Source: an uncultured Dongia sp.
GTDB lineage: Bacteria; Pseudomonadota; Alphaproteobacteria; Dongiales; Dongiaceae
Direction: 5' to 3'
Assembly (NCBI RefSeq): GCF_936916975.1
Contig: NZ_CAKZGO010000009.1
Coordinates: forward strand, 1-46,684
DNA: 46,684 nucleotides
Shown here: in pieces, positions 25,742-34,868 of the stretch
Layout of the letters: each line of letters begins with the position of its first letter
Numbering within the stretch: the stretch's first letter is position 1
Translations under genes and position numbers: made by a program
The notes under the pieces: model-generated
What the model was told of the DNA's origin: nothing
Databases searched by the model: none
What the model saw: only the letters and a program-made list of their open reading frames with translations

Positions 25742-26575
25742 TCAGCCCTTGACCGCGCCGGCGGTCAGGCCCTGCACGAGATAGCGCTGGATAAGAAGGA
25801 AGAAGAGGCAGGCGGGAATGAGAGCCATGACGCCGGCTGCCATCATCTGGCCGAAATCCACCGAGAATTTCGAGACGAAGGACAGCAGCCCAACCGGGAA
25901 GGTGCTGGCGGCCGTGCTGGAGATCAGCATCAAGGCAAAAAGCAGCTCGCTCCAGGCAGCAGTGAAGACAAAGCCCAGCGTGGCGGCGATCCCCGGCAGA
26001 GTCAGCGGCAGGATGATCTGCCTGAAGGCGCGAAAGCGCGTGGCGCCATCGATCATCGCCGCCTCCTCCAACTCCTTGGGAATGCCGTCGAAGAAGCTTT
26101 GCATCAGGAACGTCGCGAAGGGCACATTGAAGGCGACGTAGACGATCACTAACCCCGTCAGGCTGTTGGTCAGGCCCAGCGGCGAGAGCATTTTGAAGAT
26201 CGGCGCCACCAGCATGACCAGCGGAAACATCTGGGTCAGCAGCATCAACGCCACGATCCAGTATTTTCCGCGAAAGGTGAAGCGAGAGAGTGCATAGCCG
26301 GCGGTTGCAGCCAGCACGGTCACGATAATCGCAGTCGCGCCGGAAACGATCAGACTGTTGGCAAAGAAGCGCGGAAAATCGCTGTGCTTCAGCACGAAGA
26401 TGTAATGCTCAAAGCCGGTGCGCGAGGGCCATAGCCGAACACCTTCGGTATAGAGCAGGTCATTCGGCGTCACCGACACCTTCAGCAGCCAATAGAGAGG
26501 GAAAAGCGCCACCGCGATATACAGCACAATGGCAGTGCGATGGGCGACGGTCGAGGCGATTTGACGCTTGCGCAT
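25742..26575 (-). CDS. Sugar-type ABC permease (MalG-like)
   Basis: 277 residues with six membrane spans and the binding-protein-dependent transport domain. The EAA loop is [20 protein letters not shown] followed by ILPLTLPGI, which docks the ATPase. The N-terminal span (VLYIAVALFPLYWLLKVSV) followed by a periplasmic loop is typical of the MalG branch. GGAGG lies 8 bases before the ATG at 26575; a GTG at 26581 overlapping the preceding stop is possible but has the ribosome site too close. It pairs with the MalF-like permease upstream. Confidence 0.9.
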   Translation of the reverse strand: MRKRQIASTVAHRTAIVLYIAVALFPLYWLLKVSVTPNDLLYTEGVRLWPSRTGFEHYIFVLKHSDFPRFFANSLIVSGATAIIVTVLAATAGYALSRFTFRGKYWIVALMLLTQMFPLVMLVAPIFKMLSPLGLTNSLTGLVIVYVAFNVPFATFLMQSFFDGIPKELEEAAMIDGATRFRAFRQIILPLTLPGIAATLGFVFTAAWSELLFALMLISSTAASTFPVGLLSFVSKFSVDFGQMMAAGVMALIPACLFFLLIQRYLVQGLTAGAVKG

Positions 26576-26577
26576 CC

Positions 26578-27513
26578 TCACGCCCTCCGCAGCAGGGATT
26601 GGCGCAACAGCACGATGAGCAGCGAATAGGTCATCAGCAGGACAAGCAGCACCACGGCGATGGCCGAGGCGTAGCCGAAATCCAGCCGCCGGAACGCCTG
26701 CGTGAAAATATAGGACGCAACGATCTGGGTACGATCGGCCGGGCCGCCATTGGTCATGACGATGATCAGATCCGCAAAATTCGCGATCCAGACCGTCCGC
26801 AACAGGACCGTGATGGCGATGGTCGGTGCCAGAAACGGCAGGGTGATGGAGAGGAAGCGCTGCACAGCATTGGCGCCGTCGATCGATGCCGCCTCATAGA
26901 GGTCACGCGGGATCGCCTGCAGGGCGGCGAGCAGCGTGATGGCGAAAAACGGAATGCCCCACCAGACATTGGCGATGATCGGCCCCCACATCGCCATGGT
27001 CGGGTCGGATAGCAGGTTGGTCGGCGCCGACGTCAAGCCGAGCGCGAAGGCCCAATGCGGCAGCGGGCCAACGACCGGATTGAACATCCAGGCCCAGTTG
27101 AGCCCCGACAGAAAGCTTGGCACCGCCCAAGGCAGAAAGACCAACGCCTGGGCAATAGCACGGCCTCGAAATGGACGGTCGAGCAAGAGTGCCAGGATCA
27201 GACCGAAGGTGAACTGCAGCGACACCGAAGCACCCGCCCAGAGGAGCGTATTCTTCAATGCCCGCGCGAAGGCGACGTCAGAGGCCAGGACGCGGAAGTG
27301 ATCCAGGCCGACGAATCCGCCACTGAAAGGATTGAGCAGCCGCACATCGCGGAAGGCATAGGAAAGTCCCAGCACCAACGGCACCAGCATGACCGCAACA
27401 ATCAGAATCAGGGCCGGCGCCACATAGAGATAAGGCTCGCTCGCCATGGCCAAGCGCTGCAGCAATGGACGCTGGCCCGAGATATGCCGGCTCGATGAAG
27501 CTACAAGACTCAT
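26578..27513 (-). CDS. Sugar-type ABC permease (MalF/UgpA-like)
   Basis: 311 residues, six spans. The EAA loop is LYEAASIDGANAVQRFLSIT followed by LPFLAP. The N-terminal hydrophobic segment (YLYVAPALILIVAVMLVPLVLGLSYAF) is characteristic of the UgpA/MalF branch with a short periplasmic loop. The stop overlaps the start region of the MalG-like gene. The Shine-Dalgarno before the ATG at 27513 is weak. A strong hairpin lies 65 bases upstream, between it and the binding-protein gene. Confidence 0.9.
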   Translation of the reverse strand: MSLVASSSRHISGQRPLLQRLAMASEPYLYVAPALILIVAVMLVPLVLGLSYAFRDVRLLNPFSGGFVGLDHFRVLASDVAFARALKNTLLWAGASVSLQFTFGLILALLLDRPFRGRAIAQALVFLPWAVPSFLSGLNWAWMFNPVVGPLPHWAFALGLTSAPTNLLSDPTMAMWGPIIANVWWGIPFFAITLLAALQAIPRDLYEAASIDGANAVQRFLSITLPFLAPTIAITVLLRTVWIANFADLIIVMTNGGPADRTQIVASYIFTQAFRRLDFGYASAIAVVLLVLLMTYSLLIVLLRQSLLRRA

Positions 27514-27577
27514 GACGAGGTCATGCCTTCCAAATCAGGAGAGCCAAGGGATGGCGCCAGAGCATGCTGGGAAAGTC

Positions 27578-27606
27578 GCCGGTGCATGGACCTTCCATGC
27601 ACCGGC
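27578..27606 (-). terminator. Hairpin between binding-protein and permease genes
   Basis: Perfect inverted repeat GCCGGTGCATGGA / TCCATGCACCGGC, 13-base arms with a 3-base loop, no T-tract on either strand. It lies 86 bases past the binding-protein stop. In MalE-type operons such hairpins protect the binding-protein message and cut read-through, giving many binding proteins per transporter. The function here is inferred. Confidence 0.55.
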
Positions 27607-27691
27607 CAGCCAACCTGACGGAACCTGGGCGACGTCTCCGCAGCCCAGGCTACCTGACGTGATCGGTCCGGAGTCAGCGACAGCCACCACT

Positions 27692-28951
27692 TCACTTGGT
27701 GCTTAAGAACTTCTGCTGCGCTGTGGTCAAGTAATCAGCCCATTGCTTGCCCAAATCCTCCGGCGTCAGATCGCCCAACAAGGCTTCCTGGCTTGTCTTG
27801 ATCACCAGCGAATCCTTGAAGAAAGCGAATTCCTCCAAATAGGTCGGCATGACTGTCGGCACCACCGACTTGTCGGAAAGCTCCTCGAACCAGCCCTTGA
27901 ACTGGTCGTTGGCGTAGAAAGGATCGCTCTCCGCCGATTTGTGTACCGGCAACGCTCCCGTCTTCTGGTTCCAGGCGATGTTGCCCTTCTTGCCTTCCAG
28001 GGTCGCGATCAACTTCCAGGCCAGATCCTTATGCTCGCTGTTGGCGAACATCGACCAGCCGGCATAGCCGATCGTCGGGAATGCCTTGCCGCTGTCGCCC
28101 TTTGGCATCGGCGCCACGCCATAATCCTCGGGCTTCATGCGCTGGGAGATCGCGATCAAAGCATCGGGATCCTGATCCAGCATGGCGCAGGTCCCGGAAT
28201 AGAAGCCCGCAACGATTTCGTTGAAGCTCCAATTCACGCTGTCCTTCGGCGCATAGCCGTTCTTGTAAAGATCGATCACGAAGGCTAGGCCTTTGACCCA
28301 GCCAGGATCGGCGAATGTGGAGGTGCCATCGGGTCTGAAGAACTCGTTCGAGCCATTGGCTGTGGCACCAAACATCACCCAGCCATTCAGCCCGCCAGGA
28401 CCGCCCCGCAGGCAATAGCCATACTTGCCGGGCAAGGCCGAGACCTTCTTGGCGGCCTCCATGAATTCGTTCAGGGTCTTCGGCGGTGCGGCGACGCCGG
28501 CTTCAGCGAAAAGTTTCTTGTTGTAGAACATCGCCCGCAGATAGAAGCCATAGGGCAGCATGTAAGCCTTGTTCTTGATCGCCCGGCCGAACTCCAGCGC
28601 ACGATCGTTGAGATCGGCGGTCTCGTCCCAACTGGCCAGATAGGGCTCAAGATCTTCCAGCGCGCCGTTGTTGGCATACAGCGAGAGCCAGGTATCCGGC
28701 ATCTCGACCACGTCCGGCGTCTCGCCCGCCGACACCATGGTGGCAAATTTTTCGAAAGCTTCGCCCCAGGGCAGCGAGATGATTTCGACCTCGGTGCCGG
28801 GATTCTCGGCCTCAAATCCCTTGACGATGGATTTCAGCGTCTCCGTACGCTCGGGGCTGGTAATCACCTCGACGATCTTGAGCGTCTCGGCCTGCGCCTC
28901 GCCGGCCAGTACGATGGTAAGCGCTGTGGTGGCTATAAGTTTCTTGATCAC
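27692..28951 (-). CDS. Sugar-type ABC substrate-binding protein (periplasmic)
   Basis: 419 residues, typical of family-1 extracellular solute-binding proteins (MalE/UgpB). A signal peptide is visible (KKLIATTALTIVLAG, cleavage after AQA before ETLK). The mature protein starts LKIVEVITSPERTETLKSIV and has the family block GTEVEIISLPWGEAFEKFATMV and PDVVEMPDTWL. Start is GTG at 28951, with AAGGGAGG 5 bases upstream. It should catch the ligand in the periplasm and hand it to the permeases encoded after the hairpin. The ligand is unknown; the coupled PLP enzyme upstream makes an amino or sulfur-containing compound worth considering. Confidence 0.9.
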   Translation of the reverse strand: MIKKLIATTALTIVLAGEAQAETLKIVEVITSPERTETLKSIVKGFEAENPGTEVEIISLPWGEAFEKFATMVSAGETPDVVEMPDTWLSLYANNGALEDLEPYLASWDETADLNDRALEFGRAIKNKAYMLPYGFYLRAMFYNKKLFAEAGVAAPPKTLNEFMEAAKKVSALPGKYGYCLRGGPGGLNGWVMFGATANGSNEFFRPDGTSTFADPGWVKGLAFVIDLYKNGYAPKDSVNWSFNEIVAGFYSGTCAMLDQDPDALIAISQRMKPEDYGVAPMPKGDSGKAFPTIGYAGWSMFANSEHKDLAWKLIATLEGKKGNIAWNQKTGALPVHKSAESDPFYANDQFKGWFEELSDKSVVPTVMPTYLEEFAFFKDSLVIKTSQEALLGDLTPEDLGKQWADYLTTAQQKFLSTK

Positions 28952-28991
28952 GTCGTCCTCCCTTTGTCATGGTTAGATTTGGCTGCGGTTT

Positions 28992-30176
28992 TCAGGCAGC
29001 TTCGTTGATCGCCTTTGCAAGGTCATTCCATTGAGATTCAATCCCCTCCAGCCCGACATGCAGCCGGACGGAATTCGGGTCGATGCCAAAGTCCAGCGCC
29101 GAGTTCGGTGCCGCCGCCTGTGCCCGCACGACCAAGCCGGGTACGATCAGACTTTCATGGCCGCCCCAACTCACGCCGAGCTTGAACACACGCAGTTGAT
29201 CGGCAAAACGCGGCACGTTCACCCCGTCGCGAAAGGTGAAGGAAAACAAACCGGATGTGCCATGCAGGCCGACCGGCAATTGGTTGCCGAGCCCGGGATG
29301 ATTGACCGAAACGATGGCGGGATGTGCGGCCAAGCGCCTGGCGATGGCCAGCCCCGCCGCTTCATGTGCTTTCATGCGGATCGGCAAGGTCCGAAGTCCG
29401 CGGATCAAGAGCCAAGCATCAAACGGCGACAGCTTGCCACCGAGATAAGGCGACGTTGTCGAGCGGATCTTGCCGATCAGGTCGCGCGAGCCCGCTACCA
29501 CGCCGGCAACGACGTCGCTATGCCCGCCGAGATATTTCGAGGCCGAGTGCAGCACCAGATCGACGCCAAGCGCAATCGGTTGTTGGAATATCGGCGTCGC
29601 CCAGCTGTTGTCGATGATGCTGAGGATGCCGTTTTGCCGCGCCAAGGCCGCGAGGGCACGCACATCAAGCGCCTCCATCGTCCAGCTGGTGGGGCTTTCC
29701 AGATAGAGTAGTGCCGCGCCGTCGAGCGCTTCGGCAACCGCCGACAGATCGCGCCCATCGACATAGGTGACGGTAATGCCAAAGCGGGCAAGCAGGGTTT
29801 GGAATAGACGGTAGGCATCCGGATAGACATGACGCACGCAGACGATGCGGTCGCCGGGCTTCAGGAACGTCAGCACTGTCGAGGAGATCGCCGCCATGCC
29901 GCTGGCAAAACCGAGCGCATCCTCGGCGCCCTCCAGCTCAGCGAGCTTCTCCTCGAAGAAACGAACAGTTGGGTTGAGGCCGCGCGAATAGGTCGGCCGG
30001 ACCTTGAGACCGCGATAGGTTTCTTCCATCTCGGCATAGCTGGAGAATGTAAAGAGCGAGGTCTGCACGATCGGCGGCACGACGGCGTCATAGGCAATGA
30101 CGTCGTCATGGGCGACGATGCCGCTGGCGCGCTCGAAAGGATCCATGCCATCGACTGTCGGGGATTTATACGTCAT
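28992..30176 (-). CDS. Cys/Met metabolism PLP-dependent enzyme (cystathionine lyase/synthase family)
   Basis: 394 residues, the normal length of the family. The PLP Lys is Lys214 in LHSASKYLGGHSDVVAG; YSRGLNPT (about 63-70), GFASGMAAIS (89-98, phosphate cup) and SIIDNSWATP (186-195, the Asp that pairs with the pyridine nitrogen) fit cystathionine gamma-synthase, beta- and gamma-lyases. Exact reaction cannot be told; lyases cleave C-S bonds and release ammonia and an oxoacid. The ATG overlaps the TGA of the GntR gene (ATGA), so it is translationally coupled to its probable regulator, and it is followed by a sugar-type binding-protein gene. This coupling suggests it acts on the imported compound. 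Confidence 0.88.
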   Translation of the reverse strand: MTYKSPTVDGMDPFERASGIVAHDDVIAYDAVVPPIVQTSLFTFSSYAEMEETYRGLKVRPTYSRGLNPTVRFFEEKLAELEGAEDALGFASGMAAISSTVLTFLKPGDRIVCVRHVYPDAYRLFQTLLARFGITVTYVDGRDLSAVAEALDGAALLYLESPTSWTMEALDVRALAALARQNGILSIIDNSWATPIFQQPIALGVDLVLHSASKYLGGHSDVVAGVVAGSRDLIGKIRSTTSPYLGGKLSPFDAWLLIRGLRTLPIRMKAHEAAGLAIARRLAAHPAIVSVNHPGLGNQLPVGLHGTSGLFSFTFRDGVNVPRFADQLRVFKLGVSWGGHESLIVPGLVVRAQAAAPNSALDFGIDPNSVRLHVGLEGIESQWNDLAKAINEAA

Positions 30177-30886
30177 CGGGACATTTCCTTGATGTCTTCC
30201 TCAACGATCGCCAGGATCGCGAGCGTCATATGCCGGGCGCGATCGAGATCCTGCGCCGCGATGGCATCGAACAGCAGTCGGTGAAACGGGAAGGAGCGGC
30301 GGGCGAAATCCCAGCGTTCGAACGGCTGCTCCCAGAAACTCTTGAAGGTCTCGCGCATCTGCTCCAGCAGTTGCGGAAACATCGCGTTGTGGGTGGCGTC
30401 GTAGATCGCGAGATGGAAGGCAAGATCCTCGGGGCCAGCGGTGCCCTTTTCGTAATGCACGGCCTCCATGGCCAGCAGCTTCTCTTCGATCCGCGCCAGA
30501 TCTTCCGGCGTGCGGCGCATGGCGGCGAGGACGCTGGCCTCGGTCTCCAGGCCGCGCCGGATATCGAGCGTCTGCAGCAAGGCATCGCGCAGATGACCGA
30601 CGTCGAAGGAGAGCGGCAAGTGAATGGTGTCGGCCGAAATGTTGCGCAGCAGATATGTGCCGCTGCCCTTGCGGGATTCGACCATGCCCAGCGCCTGCCA
30701 TTGACGAATGACCTCGCGCACCGTCGAGCGCCCGACCGCCAAGGACGCCATCAGCTCGCGTTCCGCCGGAAGTCGGTCGCCCGGCTTCAACTGCGACCGG
30801 CCAATGAAATCGGCCAGCGCCGCCATGACGCTTTGCGCGCGATCGGATTTCGGCAGCGGCAATAGCCTGACATCCAGCTCAGCCAT
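30173..30886 (-). CDS. GntR-family transcriptional regulator (FadR subfamily)
   Basis: 237 residues. The N-terminal winged helix (about 15-80) shows the family block LKPGDRLPAERELMASLAVG followed by RSTVREVIRQWQALGMVE and GSGTYL. The C-terminal helical FCD domain (RRGLETEASVLAAMRRTPEDL, FHLAIYDATHNAM, FDAIAAQDLDRARH) binds an effector, usually a small carboxylate, often with a metal held by Asp/His residues such as those in FHLAIYDATHN. It heads the minus-strand PLP-enzyme/ABC operon and probably represses it. Its own 5' region carries a tandem repeat and a palindrome. No clear Shine-Dalgarno precedes the ATG at 30886. Confidence 0.9.
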   Translation of the reverse strand: MAELDVRLLPLPKSDRAQSVMAALADFIGRSQLKPGDRLPAERELMASLAVGRSTVREVIRQWQALGMVESRKGSGTYLLRNISADTIHLPLSFDVGHLRDALLQTLDIRRGLETEASVLAAMRRTPEDLARIEEKLLAMEAVHYEKGTAGPEDLAFHLAIYDATHNAMFPQLLEQMRETFKSFWEQPFERWDFARRSFPFHRLLFDAIAAQDLDRARHMTLAILAIVEEDIKEMSR

Positions 30887-31117
30887 ATTCAGGTACTGGC
30901 ATCTTCAGATACTGGCCCCCATCCATCGATCCCCGGGCCATACAGCCCCAAACAGCACTCTGTGCAGGATATTATTCCTTAATATCCCAGAATTGGTCTG
31001 ACATCTGTCAGCTTTGACTGAGAAACAGCCGGTGTCAAGCCGGCATCCGGGGGCGCCGAGCGCGCTCGTTCTTTGGCAGAGAAGACAGCTGGAGGGCGGC
31101 GTTCTACGCCGGGGGCG
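30887..31117. promoter_or_regulatory. Spacer upstream of gntR: tandem repeat and palindrome
   Basis: TTCAGgTACTGGC (30888-30900) and TTCAGaTACTGGC (30904-30916) are tandem 13-base repeats with one difference and a 16-base period, directly before the gntR start. CTGACA-TC-TGTCAG (30998-31011) is a 14-base dyad about 110 bases upstream, in an AT-richer part likely to hold the promoter; its form suits a FadR-type regulator. Near the other end, CGGCGT-tct-ACGCCG (31097-31111) is a weak hairpin downstream of the deaminase gene that could help end that operon. No gene seen. Confidence 0.4.
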
Positions 31118-32473
31118 TCAGAATTGTGTGCCGATGCCGCCGGTCACCGACCAATTGTCATCGACGAGATAGATCACGCGCCAGCGGTCGAAGGTGGTGC
31201 AGGGATGTGAGATCCCGCAGCAGACCAGATCGCCGACACGCAGATCTTCGCCGTCGCCGATCGTCAGATAGGCATGCTGATCATTCATGCCCTTGACCGA
31301 CCAATCCGCCGGCGCCGGATGTGGTTGTGCGTCATCGCCTGGCCGGTAGTGCAGCACCGGCTTCGGCAAATCGATATCGAACGACGCGTCACGCTTGCCC
31401 ATGGTGAGGATGGCGAGGCCTGGCTCCGGCCGCGACTGGACCATGGACCAGACGAAAAGCGCTGGCCGCAGGCGACCCATGCTGCGCCACGCCACCGGTA
31501 TGCGATCCTGCAGGCGATCGAAGATGTCGTCATAGTAATGGGAGTCGTGGGTCAGGTAGCAGCCGCTGCGAATGACGACCCGCGTTTTCTTCGACAGGCG
31601 AATCTCGGCGAAGCGCCGCGCCACCATGTCGAAATAGGCCGAACCACCCGCCGTCAGCAATACTTCGTCGCCGCCAAAGGCCTCGTGCCGGTCAGCAGCA
31701 ATGGCCGCCTCGGTCAGAAAGTCCAAAAAGGCGCCGACCTGCCGTTCGTCCGCAGCCGCGTCGGATGTGTGGATCAGCCCCTCGAAACAGGCCAGTCCTT
31801 CCAGTGACAGACGTGCACGGCAATCGATCACGGCGGCGATCGTGGCTTGTACCTGCTGCAGCGACCGGCAGCCAGTCCGCCCCCCGATCAAACCTACCTC
31901 GAGAAGCACGCGCAACTTGCCGGCAAAGCCCGCAGCGGTGGCGAGGTCATGAAGCCGACGCGCGCCCACAGGAGAATCGACATAGCTCCAGAATGTCAGG
32001 TCGGGATGGCGCGCAAGCAGTGCGATGGCGCCCAGCACATCGGCCCGCGACACCATCTGGTTGGCCATCAGAATGCGACGGCAGCCGGATTCAGCGGCGA
32101 CCACGGCTTGTTGGATCGTGGCGACGGTGAGGCCCCAGCAACCATTTTCCGCCTGGCGCGCAAACAATTGCGGGCTCATGGTGGTTTTGCCGTGCGGCAT
32201 CAGTTCAGCGCCGGTATGGGCGAGGAACTGCGCCATCCATTTGCCATTGTGATCGACGGCCGATTGGAGAATGACCGCCACCGGATAGGGCGTGTCGCCG
32301 CGCAGCACATTGAGGCCGAGCGTGCCCAGCTGCGCCAGCGTTGTCGCAGGGAGATTGACCGGATAGCCTTTCGTTTGCCAGTCAACGGCACCCGCGCCGG
32401 CCCGCGCCAGGGCCGCATTGATCGCCGCTTGGTCGAATCCACCTAAAGCGGCAGTGTTATTGCTATCCGGCAT
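31118..32473 (-). CDS. D-serine dehydratase / D-threonine aldolase-like PLP enzyme (amino acid deaminase)
   Basis: 451 residues. The N-terminal alanine-racemase-type barrel carries the PLP Lys96 in ELMPHGKTTMSP; the C-terminal D-serine-dehydratase-like domain ends with CGISHPCTTFDRW, the His-x-Cys metal pair of this fold type III family. Relatives deaminate D-serine or D-threonine or cleave D-3-hydroxy amino acids. Deamination would give 2-aminoacrylate-type enamines. The ATG at 32473 starts 4 bases after the TAG of the IclR gene; the frame remains open to 32533 inside that gene, but MPDSNN fits better. It is the last gene of the amino-acid ABC operon, so it probably breaks down the imported amino acid. 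Confidence 0.85.
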   Translation of the reverse strand: MPDSNNTAALGGFDQAAINAALARAGAGAVDWQTKGYPVNLPATTLAQLGTLGLNVLRGDTPYPVAVILQSAVDHNGKWMAQFLAHTGAELMPHGKTTMSPQLFARQAENGCWGLTVATIQQAVVAAESGCRRILMANQMVSRADVLGAIALLARHPDLTFWSYVDSPVGARRLHDLATAAGFAGKLRVLLEVGLIGGRTGCRSLQQVQATIAAVIDCRARLSLEGLACFEGLIHTSDAAADERQVGAFLDFLTEAAIAADRHEAFGGDEVLLTAGGSAYFDMVARRFAEIRLSKKTRVVIRSGCYLTHDSHYYDDIFDRLQDRIPVAWRSMGRLRPALFVWSMVQSRPEPGLAILTMGKRDASFDIDLPKPVLHYRPGDDAQPHPAPADWSVKGMNDQHAYLTIGDGEDLRVGDLVCCGISHPCTTFDRWRVIYLVDDNWSVTGGIGTQF

Positions 32474-32477
32474 TGCT

Positions 32478-33401
32478 CTATCGCGCGCCCGGGCGCACGC
32501 CACCGAGGCGGGCCGACATTTCATAGGCCGCATCGGTCAATTGCTTTCGATAGCGGCGGTGATTCTGCAGCCCCTCTTCCCGCGGCGTCAGCAGGCACAG
32601 CGTTGCCACGCAATGCTGATGCTGGTCATGCACGGCGGCGGCAAAGCAATGCGTGAAATGTCCGTCCACCCCATCACTGGAGAAAAATCCTTCGGCACGC
32701 GCCTGATGAACTTCGGCGAGAAACGCCTCCGGCTTCAGCCGCTTGCCCCGGGGCAGGATAAAATCCTCCGACGGAATCAAATCCAGGATGTCGGCGTCAT
32801 CGAGATGCGATACCAGCAACCGACCCGAGGCCGTCCAGGGCAGCGGCACCGGTTCGCCGACATCGGAACTGATGCGGAAATGCCGCTCGCCTTCCTTCAT
32901 CTGCATGACGACATATTTGCGATCTTCGACCATGCAGAACTGCGCTGTCTGCGTGGTACTGGCCGACAGGCGGTCAAGATATTCGACTGCCAAGCGCATG
33001 ATGTCGAAATGATGGAGATATGATAGTCCGAACAGATACAGGCGCCGGCCGAGAAAGACGCGGCCTTCGGCATCGGTCGGCTCAAGGACACGGCGCCGCA
33101 ACAGCAGCCCGATAATGTCATAGACGGTTGATTTCGGCGCGCCGATGGCGATGGCGATCTCGTTCGGCCGCATCGGCCGCTTGGCTTCCTGGAGGAACTC
33201 AAGAATATGAAAGGCCCGGTCGATGCCACGCGCCCGCGGGCCTGCCTCTGCTGACGCGCTGTCTGCCACGATCGCCTTTGACTTTGGCGCGCGGGCGGCA
33301 GGCCTGGCGCGAGGGCTGCGATCGGCAGTGGGGTCAACAACACCCTTCGCCGCGATGCCGCGGCGCGCCCTGGATTGCGGCAGATTGGGCGTCTTTTGCA
33401 T
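32478..33401 (-). CDS. IclR-family transcriptional regulator
   Basis: 307 residues. After a basic, Ala/Arg/Pro-rich N-terminal extension (about 1-55) comes the winged helix (GIDRAFHILEFLQEAKRPMR, then PNEIAIAIGAPKSTVYDIIG and LLLRRRVLEP). The C-terminal effector domain (about 150-295) shows TAQFCMVEDRKYVVMQ, SGRLLVSH and DGHFTHCFAAAVHDQ. Family members bind small metabolites and act as repressors or activators. It is encoded between the GlnQ-type ATPase and the deaminase, inside the operon, so it probably regulates that operon and perhaps the divergent RidA gene. GAGGG lies 6 bases before the ATG. Confidence 0.9.
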   Translation of the reverse strand: MQKTPNLPQSRARRGIAAKGVVDPTADRSPRARPAARAPKSKAIVADSASAEAGPRARGIDRAFHILEFLQEAKRPMRPNEIAIAIGAPKSTVYDIIGLLLRRRVLEPTDAEGRVFLGRRLYLFGLSYLHHFDIMRLAVEYLDRLSASTTQTAQFCMVEDRKYVVMQMKEGERHFRISSDVGEPVPLPWTASGRLLVSHLDDADILDLIPSEDFILPRGKRLKPEAFLAEVHQARAEGFFSSDGVDGHFTHCFAAAVHDQHQHCVATLCLLTPREEGLQNHRRYRKQLTDAAYEMSARLGGVRPGAR

Positions 33402-33412
33402 GGAGGTCCCTC

Positions 33413-34195
33413 TTAGAACTGAGCGCTTTTCAGGAACTCGGCGAGGCGCTTCGACTGGGGATTGCGGAACAGTTCCTCGGGTTTCCCCTGCTCCTCGATC
33501 CGGCCCTGATTCATGAAGACTACACGGTCGGAGACTTCGAAAGCGAACTTCATCTCATGGGTCACCAGAAGCATGGTCATGCCGTCGCCCGCCAAGGCCT
33601 TGATGACGTTCAGTACCTCGTTCACCAGCTCCGGATCAAGGGCCGAGGTGACCTCATCAAACAGCATGACCTTGGGGCTCATGGCGACGGCCCGAGCAAT
33701 GGCAACACGCTGCTGCTGGCCGCCGGATAATTGCCCTGGGTAGTGCCCGCGCCGGTCGAGCATGCCGACCCGCGCCAGCCATTTCTCCGCGATCGCGACC
33801 GCCTCGTCCTGCGGCAGCTTTTTCACCTTGGTCAGACCCAAGGTGACGTTGCCCAGCGCCGTCATATGCGGGAACAGATTGAACTGCTGGAACACCATGC
33901 CGGTCATCGCCCGCTGGCGGGCAACCTCCACCTCTTTCTTCGGCTTCCGGTCCGGCCCCGGCAAATAGCCGATTTCCTCGCCGTCGATCCGGATATGGCC
34001 TTCCTGAAAATCCTCCAGCATGTTGACACAGCGCAGCATCGTGGTCTTGCCCGAGCCGCTGGAACCGATGACCGAGACGACGTCGCCACTTTTCATAGCG
34101 AGATCGACGCCTTTCAGGACCTCAACATGGGTGAATTTCTTGTGCAGATTTTCGATCTGCAGAACGGGTGTCTCCAACGACGCCTCCTCACTCAT
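33413..34195 (-). CDS. Amino acid ABC transporter ATP-binding protein (GlnQ/HisP type)
   Basis: 260 residues. Walker A is GSSGSGKTT (about 42-50), the signature [14 protein letters not shown] and Walker [17 protein letters not shown]; the switch His is in LLVTHEM. These forms are specific to the polar amino acid (PAAT) group. The insert [20 protein letters not shown] is as in HisP/GlnQ relatives. The ATG overlaps the stop of the upstream permease (ATGA). It powers the two permeases encoded before it. Confidence 0.93.
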   Translation of the reverse strand: MSEEASLETPVLQIENLHKKFTHVEVLKGVDLAMKSGDVVSVIGSSGSGKTTMLRCVNMLEDFQEGHIRIDGEEIGYLPGPDRKPKKEVEVARQRAMTGMVFQQFNLFPHMTALGNVTLGLTKVKKLPQDEAVAIAEKWLARVGMLDRRGHYPGQLSGGQQQRVAIARAVAMSPKVMLFDEVTSALDPELVNEVLNVIKALAGDGMTMLLVTHEMKFAFEVSDRVVFMNQGRIEEQGKPEELFRNPQSKRLAEFLKSAQF

Positions 34196-34857
34196 GACGG
34201 CAGCGCGACCCGGCGCTCAAGATACCGGCCGAACCGCTCGATCGAGAAATTGATCAGAAAATAGATGATGCCTGCTATTAAGTAGAACTCGAGGCTCATG
34301 AAGTTGCGTGCAATGATCTGCCGAGTTACGAGCATCAGCTCAACCGCTCCAATCACCGACAGCAAGGTCGACGCTTTGACCATCTCAGCTGCCGTGTTGA
34401 CCCAGCTGGGTAAAGCCTGGCGCATTGCCTGTGGCGCCAGAATGTAGATAAAGGCCTGTCGGAAGGTGAGGCCGATCGCCTTGGCAGCTTCCATCTGGCC
34501 CTTCGGCAAGGCCAACAGAGCACCACGCAGAGTCTCGCCAACATGGGAGCTGCAGAAGACGGTCAGCGCAAAGACACCAGCCTGGAATGCCGTCAGCTGA
34601 ATGCCGATTTTGGAGAGCAGATAATAGCAGGCCAGGATCAGCACGAAGACCGGCGTCCCGCGGACATATTCCAGGATGGCCCGTACGGCGATACGTGGCA
34701 CCAAGCGGCCATAGACCAGAACGAGCCCGACACCTACGCCCAACAATGTGCCCAGTGAAATTGCCAACACCGAGATCAGCATGCTCATCCCGAGGCCTTG
34801 CAGAATTGACCAACGGGCGAGCCAGAGTTCGGGAAAAAAGTGACTGAGTTCAGACAT
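34192..34857 (-). CDS. Polar amino acid ABC permease (HisM/GlnP type)
   Basis: 221 residues with about five spans. Family block [20 protein letters not shown] and the EAA loop [20 protein letters not shown] followed by [16 protein letters not shown]. It pairs with the next permease as a heterodimer in the inner membrane. The ATG at 34857 follows the preceding gene by 11 bases and has no strong Shine-Dalgarno. Confidence 0.92.
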   Translation of the reverse strand: MSELSHFFPELWLARWSILQGLGMSMLISVLAISLGTLLGVGVGLVLVYGRLVPRIAVRAILEYVRGTPVFVLILACYYLLSKIGIQLTAFQAGVFALTVFCSSHVGETLRGALLALPKGQMEAAKAIGLTFRQAFIYILAPQAMRQALPSWVNTAAEMVKASTLLSVIGAVELMLVTRQIIARNFMSLEFYLIAGIIYFLINFSIERFGRYLERRVALPS

Positions 34858-34868
34858 CTACGCAACCA

